Below are positions 16,317-25,667 of a DNA stretch of 64,000 nucleotides, one piece after another; within the stretch, counting starts at the first letter, position 1, and each line of letters opens with the position of its first letter. The notes under the pieces were generated by a model. That model was not told the DNA's origin. It worked only from the letters and a program-made list of their open reading frames with translations, and searched no databases. A program made the position numbers and the translations under genes. The DNA lies in contig NZ_CP012160.1 in the NCBI RefSeq assembly GCF_001187845.1, positions 1,984,001 through 2,048,000 on the forward strand, written 5' to 3'. The stretch is from Octadecabacter temperatus. GTDB lineage: Bacteria; Pseudomonadota; Alphaproteobacteria; Rhodobacterales; Rhodobacteraceae.

Positions 16317-17912
16317 ATGACAAATCGCCCTGACCTTCCCGCTGAAATTGCCCGCCGCCGGACCTTTGCGATTATTTCGCATCCCGATGCCGGTAAGACG
16401 ACCCTGACGGAAAAGTTCCTATTGTTTGGCGGGGCGATCCAGATGGCGGGTCAAGTGCGTGCAAAAGGCGAAGCGCGCCGCACGCGGTCCGACTTTATGC
16501 AGATGGAAAAGGACCGCGGCATTTCCGTTTCGGCCTCTGCGATGTCGTTTGATTACAAACACTTCCGCTACAATCTTGTGGATACACCGGGTCACTCTGA
16601 CTTCTCGGAAGACACCTACCGCACGCTGACGGCCGTTGACGCGGCTGTTATGGTGATTGACGGCGCCAAAGGCGTGGAATCCCAAACGCAAAAGCTGTTT
16701 GAGGTCTGCCGCCTGCGCGATCTGCCAATCTTGACGTTCTGTAACAAGATGGACCGCGAAAGCCGCGATACGTTTGAGATTATTGATGAAATCCAAGAAA
16801 ACCTTGCGATTGATGTAACCCCAGCCAGTTGGCCCATCGGCGTTGGCCGCGATTTTATTGGCTGTTACGACATCCTGCGGGATCGTCTTGATATTATGGA
16901 CCGCGCGGATCGCAACACAGTTGCCGAAAGCATTGAGATCAACGGGCTCGATGACCCGAAATGGGAAGAGCATGTCTCAGCTCCCCTCCTCGCGCAGTTC
17001 CGCGAAGAGATTGAGATGGCGAAAGAACTGCTGCCGAAACTCGACCCAAAAGCGGTTCTTGAGGGCACGATGACCCCGATCTGGTTCGGCTCTGCCGTGA
17101 ATTCGTTTGGCGTGCGTGAATTGATGGAAGGGATCGCCAACTACGGCCCCGAACCCCAGCCACAAACCGCACAGCCGCGTACCATTCTGCCCGAAGAAAA
17201 GAAGGTCGCGGGCTTCGTGTTCAAAGTTCAGGCCAACATGGACCCAAAACACCGCGACCGCGTAGCGTTCGTGCGGATGGCGTCCGGTCACTTCACCCGT
17301 GGGCAAAAACTGACCCACGTGCGCAGCAAGAAACAGATGACGATTTCGAACCCCGTTCTGTTCCTCGCATCAGACCGCGAACTGGCTGAAGAAGCATGGG
17401 CCGGCGACATCATCGGCATCCCAAACCACGGCCAATTGCGCATCGGGGATACATTGACCGAGGGCGAAGCGTTGCAGGTTAAGGGCATCCCGTCCTTTGC
17501 ACCGGAACTGTTGCAGGGCGTGCGCGCAGGCGATCCGTTGAAGTCCAAGCACCTTGAAAAGGCGCTGATGCAATTCGCCGAAGAAGGTGCCGCGAAGGTC
17601 TTCAAGCCATCATTCGGTTCCGGTTTCATCGTTGGTGTTGTTGGCCCGCTTCAGTTTGAAGTTTTGGCCAGCCGCATTGAATTGGAATACGGCCTGCCCG
17701 TCCGATTTGAACAATCCCAGTTCACATCAGCACGTTGGGTGTCTGGCGACAAAGACGCGGTTGATAAATTTGCTGCGGCCAACAAACAGCACATCGGCAC
17801 GGACAGTGACGGCGACACCGTTTACCTGACGCGCCTGCAATGGGACATCGACCGCGTTGCACGCGACTACCCAGATGTTGCCCTCACCGCGACCAAGGAA
17901 ATGATGGCCTAG
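16317..17912 (+). CDS. prfC: peptide chain release factor 3
   Basis: RF3 is the GTPase that recycles RF1 and RF2 from the ribosome after termination. The 531-residue protein has G1 SHPDAGKTTLTEKF, the switch segment GISVSASAMSF, G3 DTPGHSDF and G4 NKMDRE, followed by the EF-Tu-like domain II and the RF3-specific C-terminal domain. The ATG at 16317 gives the usual N-terminus; the frame starts 12 codons earlier. It is a single-gene unit, 59 bases after the Hint gene. Confidence 0.97.
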   Translation: MTNRPDLPAEIARRRTFAIISHPDAGKTTLTEKFLLFGGAIQMAGQVRAKGEARRTRSDFMQMEKDRGISVSASAMSFDYKHFRYNLVDTPGHSDFSEDTYRTLTAVDAAVMVIDGAKGVESQTQKLFEVCRLRDLPILTFCNKMDRESRDTFEIIDEIQENLAIDVTPASWPIGVGRDFIGCYDILRDRLDIMDRADRNTVAESIEINGLDDPKWEEHVSAPLLAQFREEIEMAKELLPKLDPKAVLEGTMTPIWFGSAVNSFGVRELMEGIANYGPEPQPQTAQPRTILPEEKKVAGFVFKVQANMDPKHRDRVAFVRMASGHFTRGQKLTHVRSKKQMTISNPVLFLASDRELAEEAWAGDIIGIPNHGQLRIGDTLTEGEALQVKGIPSFAPELLQGVRAGDPLKSKHLEKALMQFAEEGAAKVFKPSFGSGFIVGVVGPLQFEVLASRIELEYGLPVRFEQSQFTSARWVSGDKDAVDKFAAANKQHIGTDSDGDTVYLTRLQWDIDRVARDYPDVALTATKEMMA

Positions 17913-18013
17913 CCTGAGTCCGATCCGCAACAACTCGCCGATCAGAAAATCTTGTGCTGGTTCACGTGCCGTAAGCGTCTTAGAATCTCGACCAACAGTG
18001 ACGGAGTTTCCAA

Positions 18014-18454
18014 ATGCCAAAGCCCACAGTTTCAATGTTTGCCCTTTCCGCCCCCCTGACCATCGGGGCGTCTGTTGTTTGGGCAGATGACAACGCGGCC
18101 CAATGGGACCTCCTTTCGCAAATCGAAATCGAAGAGATTGTCACTGAAACGTCCTACGAAGTGCGCAAAGTATTCCCGTCTTCCATCGAAAACGGCGTTG
18201 AGCAGTTCGACATCAGCGGCTACCTCGTTCCGCTGAATGAAGGCGCCGAGATTTCGGATTTCATTTTGATTTCAGACATGGGCTTCTGCCCGTTCTGCGG
18301 ATCGCCCGAACACGGCACGTCTTTGCAGGTGTCCATGGCCGCCCCGATTGCCTTTGAAGAAGGTAAACGCGTGACCCTTCGTGGCGCATTGGAAACGGTA
18401 ACAGATCCCGAAACATGGCAGACCACGCTTCTTAGCGGCGCGCACGCGCTCTGA
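18014..18454 (+). CDS. secreted DUF3299-like protein
   Basis: The 146-residue protein has a signal peptide (about residues 1-25, ending near VVWA-DDN) and a compact beta-rich domain with FDISGYLVPLNEG and the paired-cysteine motif FCPFCGSPEH. This pattern is that of DUF3299, a family of small periplasmic proteins with an unassigned role; the CPFC pair might bind metal or be redox-active. Its TGA stop overlaps the probable CTG start of the next gene (CTGA), suggesting the two are translated together. Confidence 0.75.
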   Translation: MPKPTVSMFALSAPLTIGASVVWADDNAAQWDLLSQIEIEEIVTETSYEVRKVFPSSIENGVEQFDISGYLVPLNEGAEISDFILISDMGFCPFCGSPEHGTSLQVSMAAPIAFEEGKRVTLRGALETVTDPETWQTTLLSGAHAL

Positions 18455-19047
18455 CCCTACGCAACCGCGTCCAGCCTGATGGCCAAATCTTGGATGTCCC
18501 GTCGCGCGGGTTGTTCACTGGTAATCGCGGGATATTGCATACCTCTGACAAAGTCATGGGCGCGGCGCTGTGGAAGCACCGCGCATGGATTTGTTGCACG
18601 CTGAACTGGCAAAATAGGCGCCGCGATGTGATGAGCGGGCGTAACTGGACGGAGCTGTTTTTCCTAGATGAAGCTGTCGCAATGGCGGCCGGCCACCGCC
18701 CCTGCGCATATTGCAGACGATCACATTATAACGCGTTTTTAGATGCTTGGGGTGAAAACTTGAAAGCCCCGCAAATGGACGCCGTGCTGCACAATGCGCG
18801 CGCTGTTCACGGGGCCCGCCGCCTTCAGACCCACAAAGCCGAAGCACGTGACCTGCCCGATGGGACGTTTATCAAAACTGACCGAGCCTATTTGCTGTCG
18901 AATGGGGCGGCTTTCCCTTACGCGCCGACGGGTTACGGCGCAGCGAAACCACGGCCAACGGGCCTTGTTTGCGTTCTGACCGCGCCCCCGATGATTGCCG
19001 TGTTGCGTGGCGGATATACCCCCCATTTGCACCCCTCCGCAGGCTAA
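18451..19047 (+). CDS. conserved protein of unknown function with a CxxC motif, probable CTG start
   Basis: I recall this family in alphaproteobacteria but know no function. The landmarks are the early RNRV...G and RGLFTGNRGILH segments, YTELF-like WTELFFLDEAVAMAAGHRPCAYCRR and a C-terminal beta region. The first conventional start, TTG at 18490, would remove the conserved opening TLRNRVQPDG. The frame is open only back to a stop at 18433, and the sole plausible upstream start is CTG at 18451, overlapping the previous stop as CTGA. The CAYC pair suggests a metal site. From CTG the product is 198 residues. Confidence 0.7.
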   Translation: MTLRNRVQPDGQILDVPSRGLFTGNRGILHTSDKVMGAALWKHRAWICCTLNWQNRRRDVMSGRNWTELFFLDEAVAMAAGHRPCAYCRRSHYNAFLDAWGENLKAPQMDAVLHNARAVHGARRLQTHKAEARDLPDGTFIKTDRAYLLSNGAAFPYAPTGYGAAKPRPTGLVCVLTAPPMIAVLRGGYTPHLHPSAG

Positions 19048-19060
19048 CCCCTTTGTTTAC

Positions 19061-19146
19061 TTGACGTTATCACGCCTCGGACGTAGGTGTTTGCCACCCA
19101 AAAGGGCAGGCAATACGGCCAGCCCAGCCGCGTGACGATTGCGGCT
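19061..19146 (+). promoter_or_regulatory. promoter and structured leader of the DEAD-box helicase gene
   Basis: TTGACG (19061-19066) and TAGGTG (19084-19089) are spaced 17 bases. The roughly 80-base leader that follows contains the nested hairpin TTGCC-a-CCC / GGG-ca-GGCAA (19091-19113) and a second stem AGCCGC/GCGGCT (19126-19146). Confidence 0.4.
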
Positions 19147-19176
19147 TACTGCTGCAAACTCCGCGAAAGGATTAAA

Positions 19177-20703
19177 TTGACCAAATTCAGTGACTTAAAC
19201 CTCGACAAGAAGGTCCTCAAGGCCGTCGAAGAAACCGGCTACGAAACGCCGACCCCTATTCAAGCTGGGGCGATTCCCCCTGCCCTTGAAGGTCGTGACG
19301 TTCTTGGCATTGCCCAAACGGGTACCGGTAAAACCGCCAGCTTCACGCTGCCGATGATTTCCATGCTTAAGCGCGGCCGCGCACGGGCGCGTATGCCGCG
19401 TTCCTTGGTGCTGGCCCCAACGCGTGAATTGGCAGCACAGGTTGCCGAAAACTTCGATGCCTATGCCAAGCACACAAAACTGACGAAGGCCCTGCTGATT
19501 GGTGGCGTTTCGTTCAAAGAACAAGACGCGCTGATTGATCGCGGCGTTGACGTTCTGATCGCGACGCCTGGCCGCCTGCTTGACCATTTTGAGCGCGGCA
19601 AGCTGATCCTGTCTGACGTGAAAATCATGGTCATCGACGAAGCTGACCGGATGCTCGACATGGGTTTCATCCCAGATATCGAACGCATTTTCGGCCTGAC
19701 ACCATTCACGCGCCAAACATTGTTCTTCTCTGCGACGATGGCACCGGAAATCGAGCGCATTACCAATACGTTCTTGTCCAACCCAGCCAAAGTCGAAGTG
19801 GCCCGTGCGGCGACGACGTCTGAGAACATCAAGCAAGGTGTGGTGATGTTCAAAGGCGGCCAAAAGCAGGCCGTTGAAAAACAGAAGCTGCTGCGTGACC
19901 TGATCAAAAGCGAAGGCGATGAATGCCGCAATGGGATCATCTTCTGTAACCGCAAGATCGACGTAGATGCTGTTGCAAAATCCATGACCAAGGCGGGGCT
20001 TGATGCCTCCCCTATTCACGGTGATCTGGACCAAACGCACCGGATGAAGACCCTTGCAGGGTTCCGCGATGGTACGTTGCGCTTCCTCGTGGCGTCTGAC
20101 GTGGCAGCCCGTGGTCTTGATATTCCGAACGTGTCCCACGTGTTCAACTACGACGTTCCGAGCCATGCTGAAGACTATGTTCACCGGATTGGTCGCACGG
20201 GTCGTGCGGGCAAAAAGGGTACAACAATCATGATTTGCACCCCGCGCGACGAGAAGAACTTCGATGACATCGAACGTCTTGTCGAAATGACAATCCCACG
20301 GGTCGAAATGCCTGGCGGAACGCCGAAAGCTGTCGCTGCGGATGAATCCAAACAGGATTCAGCTCCAGCTGAGGACAAGCCAAAGCGGACTCGCATTCGT
20401 GGTGGACGTGGTCGTAAAAGCGATACTGCAAAAGCTGAAGCTGCACCCGTTGAAGTTAAGGCAGAAACGCCGAAGCAAGACGCACCAGCGCCCAAAGCCG
20501 AAGAGCCTAAGGTGGAAGCACCAAAAGCAGCTGAAGCGCCACGTCAGGACACAACAGACAAGCCCAAGCGTTCACGCGGCGGGCGCAATCGTGGTGGCGG
20601 CGGAAACCGTGACAACAATGATCGCGGTCCTAAGATCGTCGGCATGGGGGATAGTGCCCCCGATTTTATCGCCAAAAGCTTTGACGAGCGCCACGGAAGC
20701 TAA
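19177..20703 (+). CDS. DEAD-box ATP-dependent RNA helicase (RhlE-like)
   Basis: The 508-residue protein has the complete DEAD-box core: Q motif (ETGYETPTPIQ), AQTGTGKT, PTRELAAQ, ATPGRLLD, DEAD in VIDEADRMLDMGF, SAT, ARGLDIPNVSHV and HRIGRTGRAGKKG. Beyond residue 395 lies a low-complexity tail rich in Ala, Lys and Pro ending in Arg/Gly patches (RGGRGRK, RSRGGRNRGGGGN) that would bind RNA. A TTG start at 19177 preceded by AAAGGA is chosen; the longer frame from 19087 lacks conservation. Such enzymes unwind rRNA during ribosome assembly and mRNA in the cold. Confidence 0.95.
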   Translation: MTKFSDLNLDKKVLKAVEETGYETPTPIQAGAIPPALEGRDVLGIAQTGTGKTASFTLPMISMLKRGRARARMPRSLVLAPTRELAAQVAENFDAYAKHTKLTKALLIGGVSFKEQDALIDRGVDVLIATPGRLLDHFERGKLILSDVKIMVIDEADRMLDMGFIPDIERIFGLTPFTRQTLFFSATMAPEIERITNTFLSNPAKVEVARAATTSENIKQGVVMFKGGQKQAVEKQKLLRDLIKSEGDECRNGIIFCNRKIDVDAVAKSMTKAGLDASPIHGDLDQTHRMKTLAGFRDGTLRFLVASDVAARGLDIPNVSHVFNYDVPSHAEDYVHRIGRTGRAGKKGTTIMICTPRDEKNFDDIERLVEMTIPRVEMPGGTPKAVAADESKQDSAPAEDKPKRTRIRGGRGRKSDTAKAEAAPVEVKAETPKQDAPAPKAEEPKVEAPKAAEAPRQDTTDKPKRSRGGRNRGGGGNRDNNDRGPKIVGMGDSAPDFIAKSFDERHGS

Positions 20704-20706
20704 CCA

Positions 20707-20928
20707 ATGATACCAGCACGTTACTCACATATCTTGTTTGGTTTAATTCTGTCGTTTCTGATGACAGGGGTTGTGTCTGCCATCGTGACAGTGCGTGCGC
20801 TCCCGCCCGAAATCCCGTTCTTGGGCGCATGGTTCGGTTCATGGATGTCGAGTTGGGCGATCGGATTTCCGGTCGTGCTGTTCGTTGCACCAATCACGCG
20901 TCGCTTGGTTGCCAAACTCACTAAGTAA
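20707..20928 (+). CDS. DUF2798 family small membrane protein
   Basis: A 73-residue protein with two transmembrane helices (about residues 7-28 and 45-64) separated by a Pro/Gly loop that ends in WFGSWMSSWAIGFPVVLF, the recognisable core of DUF2798. The family function is unknown. It starts three bases after the helicase stop and is followed by a strong terminator, so it closes the helicase operon. Confidence 0.85.
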   Translation: MIPARYSHILFGLILSFLMTGVVSAIVTVRALPPEIPFLGAWFGSWMSSWAIGFPVVLFVAPITRRLVAKLTK

Positions 20929-20949
20929 TTGACGAACATACCTAAACAA

Positions 20950-20978
20950 AAAAGGCCCGCACACTGTGCGGGCCTTTT
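20950..20978. terminator. bidirectional intrinsic terminator
   Basis: A perfect 13-base inverted repeat (AAAAGGCCCGCAC / GTGCGGGCCTTTT) with an ACT loop. It has T-runs on both strands and lies between the convergent DUF2798 and rnj genes, serving both. Confidence 0.92.
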
Positions 20979-20996
20979 GCGTTATGTCGTCAGGTC

Positions 20997-22667
20997 TTAA
21001 GCCAGACGTGAAATCACAATCGTCACTTCTGGCTTTTTACCGATCTCACCTTGGGCGCTTTTGCGGGTTACGGTGCGCAGCTCTTTTTCAAGCCTCACAT
21101 CATCCGCAATCGTCTTGTCGTCAGCACGACCCAAGAACTGGCTCAGGTCTTCTTCCAACACGTCCACCAAAGGCGCGTTGTTGCGGCCCATTTCGGACAG
21201 ACCGGACACTTCGCACCACGGATCGCCAAGCGGGTCGCCGTTTTCATCGATGATCAACGTCACCAGCACATGGCCGTTCAGCGCCATACGGATACGGTCG
21301 CGGATCACGCCGTCAAACTGGCCGACCTTTACGGAGCCATCCAGATACATGCGGCCGGTTTCGATGTGCTCAACCACCTTTGGTTTGTTGCCAGATAAAT
21401 CGATCATCATCCCGTTCACAGCCAGCACGCCCTGCACGCCAGCGGTTTCCGCGACTTTGACGTGTTCGCGCAGGTGACGGTGTTCACCATGCATTGGGAT
21501 CACGGTCTGTGGTTTGATAAGATCACGCATGACGTCCAGATCAGGACGGTTCGCGTGGCCGGAAACGTGGTAAAGTCCGCCACTGGAATCGTCGACGACA
21601 TCAACGCCCAACTCACTGAATTGGTTCATAATATGGATGACGCCCTTCTCGTTTCCAGGAATGGTTTTGGAAGAGAACAGGAACGTGTCGCCCTCTTTCA
21701 TCGTCAGCCCCATGTACTTGCCATTCGCCAATTGCGCGGACGCTGCACGGCGCTCGCCCTGCGATCCGGTGACCAACAGCAACACGTTTTCACGCGGCAT
21801 GCTGCCAACGTCTTCTGGTGAAATCACCGTTGGGAAATCATCCAGAATGCCGACTTCAGTCGCGGCTTCGACCATGCGGCGCATGGAACGGCCCAACAAA
21901 CACACGGAACGACCCGCACGGTCCGCCGCCTGTGCGATCGTGCGAACACGGCTGACGTTAGACGCGAATGTTGTCGCGGCTACCATGCCTGTGGCTTCTT
22001 TCAAGAAACGTTCAATCTCAGGTCCGACAGTGGACTCCGAGCGCCCCTCTTCGCGGGAAAACACATTGGTGGAATCGATCACCAGCGCCTTAACGCCGTC
22101 TTTGCCAAGGGATTCCCAAAGATCGTGGTCGAACGGCTCACCAATACCGGGGTTCACGTCGATTTTGAAATCGCCTGTGTGAACAATGCGCCCGCCCTTG
22201 CTGTCGATCACAAGACCGGAGCTTTCAGGGATAGAGTGTGAGATTGGCACGAAACCAACTTCAAACGGACCCGCCTTCACGGTTTCAGGCCACTTGCCGA
22301 CGGTCTTAACCGTTTTGTCGGAATACCCGTGTTCGGACATCTTGCGGCGTGCAAGGTTGGCCGTGAACGCACGCGCATAAATCGGCGCGCCAAGGCGTTC
22401 GTAAAGGTGCCCGACAGCGCCAACGTGATCTTCGTGGCCGTGGGTAATAAAGATCGCTTCAATCTGGTTCTTGCGTTCTTCAAGCCAGCTTACGTCTGGC
22501 AGGATCAAATCCACGCCAGGTGTGCCGTCCATATCGGGGAACGTGACCCCAAGGTCCACGACGATCAGGCGTTCTGCATCCGCAGGGCCATAGCCGTAGA
22601 CATAACAATTCATACCGATCTCGCCCGCGCCACCGAGGGGGAGATACATCAATCTAGCTTTAGTCAT
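20997..22667 (-). CDS. rnj: ribonuclease J
   Basis: RNase J is a metallo-beta-lactamase/beta-CASP ribonuclease with 5'-to-3' exo- and endonuclease activity, used in rRNA maturation and mRNA decay in alphaproteobacteria. The 556-residue protein shows the zinc motif FITHGHEDHVGAV, SHSIPESSGLVI, HTGDFKID, the later SGHANRPDL and MHGEHRHL histidines, and a C-terminal domain typical of RNase J. Length is normal. It starts one base after the coaX stop, and is the last gene of the nuo-birA-coaX-rnj run before the terminator. Confidence 0.96.
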   Translation of the reverse strand: MTKARLMYLPLGGAGEIGMNCYVYGYGPADAERLIVVDLGVTFPDMDGTPGVDLILPDVSWLEERKNQIEAIFITHGHEDHVGAVGHLYERLGAPIYARAFTANLARRKMSEHGYSDKTVKTVGKWPETVKAGPFEVGFVPISHSIPESSGLVIDSKGGRIVHTGDFKIDVNPGIGEPFDHDLWESLGKDGVKALVIDSTNVFSREEGRSESTVGPEIERFLKEATGMVAATTFASNVSRVRTIAQAADRAGRSVCLLGRSMRRMVEAATEVGILDDFPTVISPEDVGSMPRENVLLLVTGSQGERRAASAQLANGKYMGLTMKEGDTFLFSSKTIPGNEKGVIHIMNQFSELGVDVVDDSSGGLYHVSGHANRPDLDVMRDLIKPQTVIPMHGEHRHLREHVKVAETAGVQGVLAVNGMMIDLSGNKPKVVEHIETGRMYLDGSVKVGQFDGVIRDRIRMALNGHVLVTLIIDENGDPLGDPWCEVSGLSEMGRNNAPLVDVLEEDLSQFLGRADDKTIADDVRLEKELRTVTRKSAQGEIGKKPEVTIVISRLA

Positions 22668-22668
22668 T

Positions 22669-23445
22669 TTAGTTATTGTTGTCCTTGTTGAACCTGTGGA
22701 TCACGGTCAATCCGTGCATCGTCAGGTCATCTTCAATTGTATCAAAAAGGGCGTAACCACTTGAAAACAGTGGGGCTAACCCTCCAGTTCCTACGACAGT
22801 CATGGGGCGGTCGTACTCACCCTTAATTCTTTCACAGACGCCATTGATGAGGCCGATGTAGCCCCAGAAAACGCCTGATTGCATGCAATCCACGGTGTTG
22901 GTTCCGATGACGGATTGCGGTTTGGTAATATCGACATGGGGCAACGCTGCGGCCGCTTGGTGCAGTGCCTCAAGGCTGAGGTTCACACCGGGCGCAATGA
23001 CGCCCCCCACATAGGCACCATCGCTTGCCACCACATCAAATGTGGTCGCAGTGCCGAAATCTACGACGATCAGATCTCCGCCGTGGCGATCATATGCCCC
23101 AGCGGTGTTGACCAAACGGTCGGGCCCAATCGCAGTGCCTTCGTCCACGCGCGGCGGCGTGGGCAGCAGGCAATCTGGCTTGGACACCACATAGGGACGC
23201 GTGTTGAAATAACGGTCCGCCATGACGCGCAGGTTGAACACAACGCGCGGCACCGTGGACGAGATTATAACCTCGTCGACTTGCGCATCAATCTTGTGAT
23301 GCGTCAGCAGCGTGGTCCACCAAACGAAATACTGGTCCGCCGTGCGTTGCCATTCGGTTGAGGTGCGGAATGTGCATAGGAATTCATCCCCGTCCCAAAG
23401 GGCGAAGACTGTGTTGGTGTTTCCTGTATCAATGCACAATAGCAT
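22669..23445 (-). CDS. coaX: type III pantothenate kinase
   Basis: CoaX phosphorylates pantothenate, the first step of coenzyme A synthesis, and needs ATP and a monovalent cation. The 258-residue protein has the N-terminal phosphate motif CIDTGNTNTVFALW, the GPDRLVNTAGAY segment, VVDFGTATTFDVV and a late GTGGLAPLF. All are diagnostic of type III enzymes. It lies between birA (22 bases upstream) and rnj (one base downstream). Confidence 0.97.
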   Translation of the reverse strand: MLLCIDTGNTNTVFALWDGDEFLCTFRTSTEWQRTADQYFVWWTTLLTHHKIDAQVDEVIISSTVPRVVFNLRVMADRYFNTRPYVVSKPDCLLPTPPRVDEGTAIGPDRLVNTAGAYDRHGGDLIVVDFGTATTFDVVASDGAYVGGVIAPGVNLSLEALHQAAAALPHVDITKPQSVIGTNTVDCMQSGVFWGYIGLINGVCERIKGEYDRPMTVVGTGGLAPLFSSGYALFDTIEDDLTMHGLTVIHRFNKDNNN

Positions 23446-23467
23446 GGTCGTTCCTTAGTGTAGCCTT

Positions 23468-24226
23468 TTAGAAAAAGACATCCCCTGCCGCGATTTGGCG
23501 CGTGCCTTTGGGTGTGTTGAGCACCAGATAACCGTTTTCATCCACAGTTTCAAAGCGCCCCGTAACTTCTTCGTTTGAAAGACGTGCCGTAATTGTCTCA
23601 CCAATACGGGCAGCGCGATCAAGCCAAGCGGTGCGGATCCCGTTAAAACCGTAAGATGTTAGTTGAGCGTCCCAATGCGCGAATGCTGGCGCTAAGTGTT
23701 TGAGGAAGGCGTCTGGCGTGACGTCCTCGCCAGATTCGCCCTTTACGGACACCGGGTAAACCGCGCCGCCTTCGACTTGGGCGATGCTTGGGGCTGCGAT
23801 CAGATTTACCCCGATGCCAACCGCCACGCCCCACATCTGGCCCTGCACCATCAGACTTTCAAGAAGGATGCCGCCAACTTTTCCGCTATTTAGCAAAACA
23901 TCATTGGGCCATTTCAACGCCAGTGTTGGCCCCTCGCCCATCACGCCGCGAAGCGCGTCATGCAGTGCCAATGCAGCGACAAAGCTGCGCAATGGCGCGA
24001 TTACGGGGTTCGTACAAGGGATTGATAGCGTGCCGTAGAAATTGCCTTCGGGCGCGACCCATGAGCGACCACGACGCCCCCGCGACGCAGTTTGGAGTGT
24101 GGCTGTGAACCAAGTCGCGTTCGGGAACTGCCCCGCTTCTTGGCGAGCAACATCAAGTGTCGAAGAAACTTCTAGGAATTGCTGATGGCCAACCCCAGCT
24201 GGCCATTCAGGAACCTTAGTTAACAA
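23468..24226 (-). CDS. birA: biotin--[acetyl-CoA-carboxylase] ligase
   Basis: BirA joins biotin to the carrier protein of acetyl-CoA carboxylase. The protein shows STLDVARQ, the biotinyl-AMP loop [10 protein letters not shown], the [17 protein letters not shown] motif and a short C-terminal SH3-like domain. There is no N-terminal DNA-binding domain, so it is a pure ligase. TTG at 24226 gives 252 residues and overlaps the nuoN stop by 11 bases; the open frame starts 13 codons earlier. The nuo-birA-coaX order is shared across Rhodobacteraceae. Confidence 0.93.
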   Translation of the reverse strand: MLTKVPEWPAGVGHQQFLEVSSTLDVARQEAGQFPNATWFTATLQTASRGRRGRSWVAPEGNFYGTLSIPCTNPVIAPLRSFVAALALHDALRGVMGEGPTLALKWPNDVLLNSGKVGGILLESLMVQGQMWGVAVGIGVNLIAAPSIAQVEGGAVYPVSVKGESGEDVTPDAFLKHLAPAFAHWDAQLTSYGFNGIRTAWLDRAARIGETITARLSNEEVTGRFETVDENGYLVLNTPKGTRQIAAGDVFF

Positions 24227-25655
24227 GTGCGAGCGACGCAGCTTCGGCCAGTGGCTCAATCCCAAACAGATTGATCACGCCGAGGATCATCACAGCAGCA
24301 GATGCCACCAAGAAGCCCCAGAGAACAGGTGATCCGCTGGCATCCAACTGCTCGTCCTGTTCAGTGCCGAAGTACATGAAGAACACGATGCGCAGGTAGT
24401 AGAACGCGCCGATTACGGATGCGACAACACCGGCAACAGCCAACCAAGCGAGGCCTGCTTCGTAAGCGGCCTGCAGCACGTAGAACTTACCAAAGAAGCC
24501 GAGCATTGGTGGAACGCCTGCAAGTGAGAACAACAGGATCAACATCGCGAGCGCCTTCACAGGCTCACGCTTGGAATACATGTTCAAGGACGCGATATTT
24601 GTGACCGGAACGCCGTCTTTTTGCAAAGACAGGATGAACGCGAAGGTACCGATGTTCATCGCGACATAGATCGCGAGGTAAACCAGCATCGCCTGCACGC
24701 CAAACGCCGTACCAGACGCCAGGCCCATCAAGGCAAAGCCCATGTGCGCGATGGAGGAATACGCCATCAAGCGCTTGATGTCAGTCTGGCCGATCGCGGC
24801 GATCGCACCAAGGAACATGGAAACCACAGACAGGAATGCGATGATTTGCTGCCAGTCGGAAACTGAATTGCCGAATGCGTCATGCATCACCCGGGCGAAC
24901 AAGCCCATCGCAGCGACCTTCGGGGCCGTCGCAAAGAACGCAGTCACCGGTGTTGGTGAACCCTCGTAAACGTCTGGCGTCCACATGTGGAACGGCGCTG
25001 CGGACACTTTGAACGCGAAGCCAGCGGACATGAACACAAGACCGAACAGCAACCCAAGGGACACGCCATCAGACGTCGCCTCTATGATGCCCGTAAACGC
25101 GGTGGTGCCTGCGAAACCGTATGTCAGGGACGCCCCGTAAAGCAGCAAACCGGACGACAACGCGCCAAGCACAAAGTACTTCAGGCCAGCCTCAGTGGAT
25201 TTCACAGAGTCGCGACGCAAAGACGCAACGACATACAGTGCCAATGACTGCAGCTCGAGGCCCATGTAAAGCGACATCAAATCGCCAGCCGACACCATCA
25301 TCATCATACCGACAACGGACAGTGCGATCAGGATCGGGTATTCGAACCGCAGCAGGTCACGCTTCGCCATGTATTCTTGGCTCATGATCAGAACGGCAGC
25401 GGCAGCCAGCAAGATCGTAACCTTGGCGAAGCGGCTGAATGCGTCATCCACGAACATGCCGTTGAAGGCTGTCGTTGTCCCCTCGCCCGTGGTGCCGATC
25501 CAGAATGCCAAAGCGACAAACAGGCCGGACGTGATCCAGACCAGCAGCGTCGCCGCTTTGTCTTTCACCGTGTAAACCGCGCCCAGCATTGCAGCCATCG
25601 CAAACAGCGACAGGATGATTTCGGGCAGGATGGTGTTCAGGTCTTGGGACAACAT
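24216..25655 (-). CDS. nuoN: NADH-quinone oxidoreductase subunit N
   Basis: NuoN is one of three antiporter-like proton-pumping subunits of complex I. The 479-residue protein has about 14 transmembrane helices. It carries the conserved [11 protein letters not shown] glutamate region, the mid-helix lysine segment [19 protein letters not shown] and the [15 protein letters not shown] motif common to the Mrp-antiporter family. The ATG at 25655 is preceded by an in-frame TTG. It follows nuoM after a 12-base gap and overlaps birA. Confidence 0.97.
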   Translation of the reverse strand: MLSQDLNTILPEIILSLFAMAAMLGAVYTVKDKAATLLVWITSGLFVALAFWIGTTGEGTTTAFNGMFVDDAFSRFAKVTILLAAAAVLIMSQEYMAKRDLLRFEYPILIALSVVGMMMMVSAGDLMSLYMGLELQSLALYVVASLRRDSVKSTEAGLKYFVLGALSSGLLLYGASLTYGFAGTTAFTGIIEATSDGVSLGLLFGLVFMSAGFAFKVSAAPFHMWTPDVYEGSPTPVTAFFATAPKVAAMGLFARVMHDAFGNSVSDWQQIIAFLSVVSMFLGAIAAIGQTDIKRLMAYSSIAHMGFALMGLASGTAFGVQAMLVYLAIYVAMNIGTFAFILSLQKDGVPVTNIASLNMYSKREPVKALAMLILLFSLAGVPPMLGFFGKFYVLQAAYEAGLAWLAVAGVVASVIGAFYYLRIVFFMYFGTEQDEQLDASGSPVLWGFLVASAAVMILGVINLFGIEPLAEAASLALVN

Positions 25656-25667
25656 CAATTCAGTTCC

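Noticed and set aside
19195..20184. 329-codon lower-strand frame opposite the DEAD-box helicase
   Set aside because: Antisense shadow; the helicase motifs on the + strand explain the sequence.
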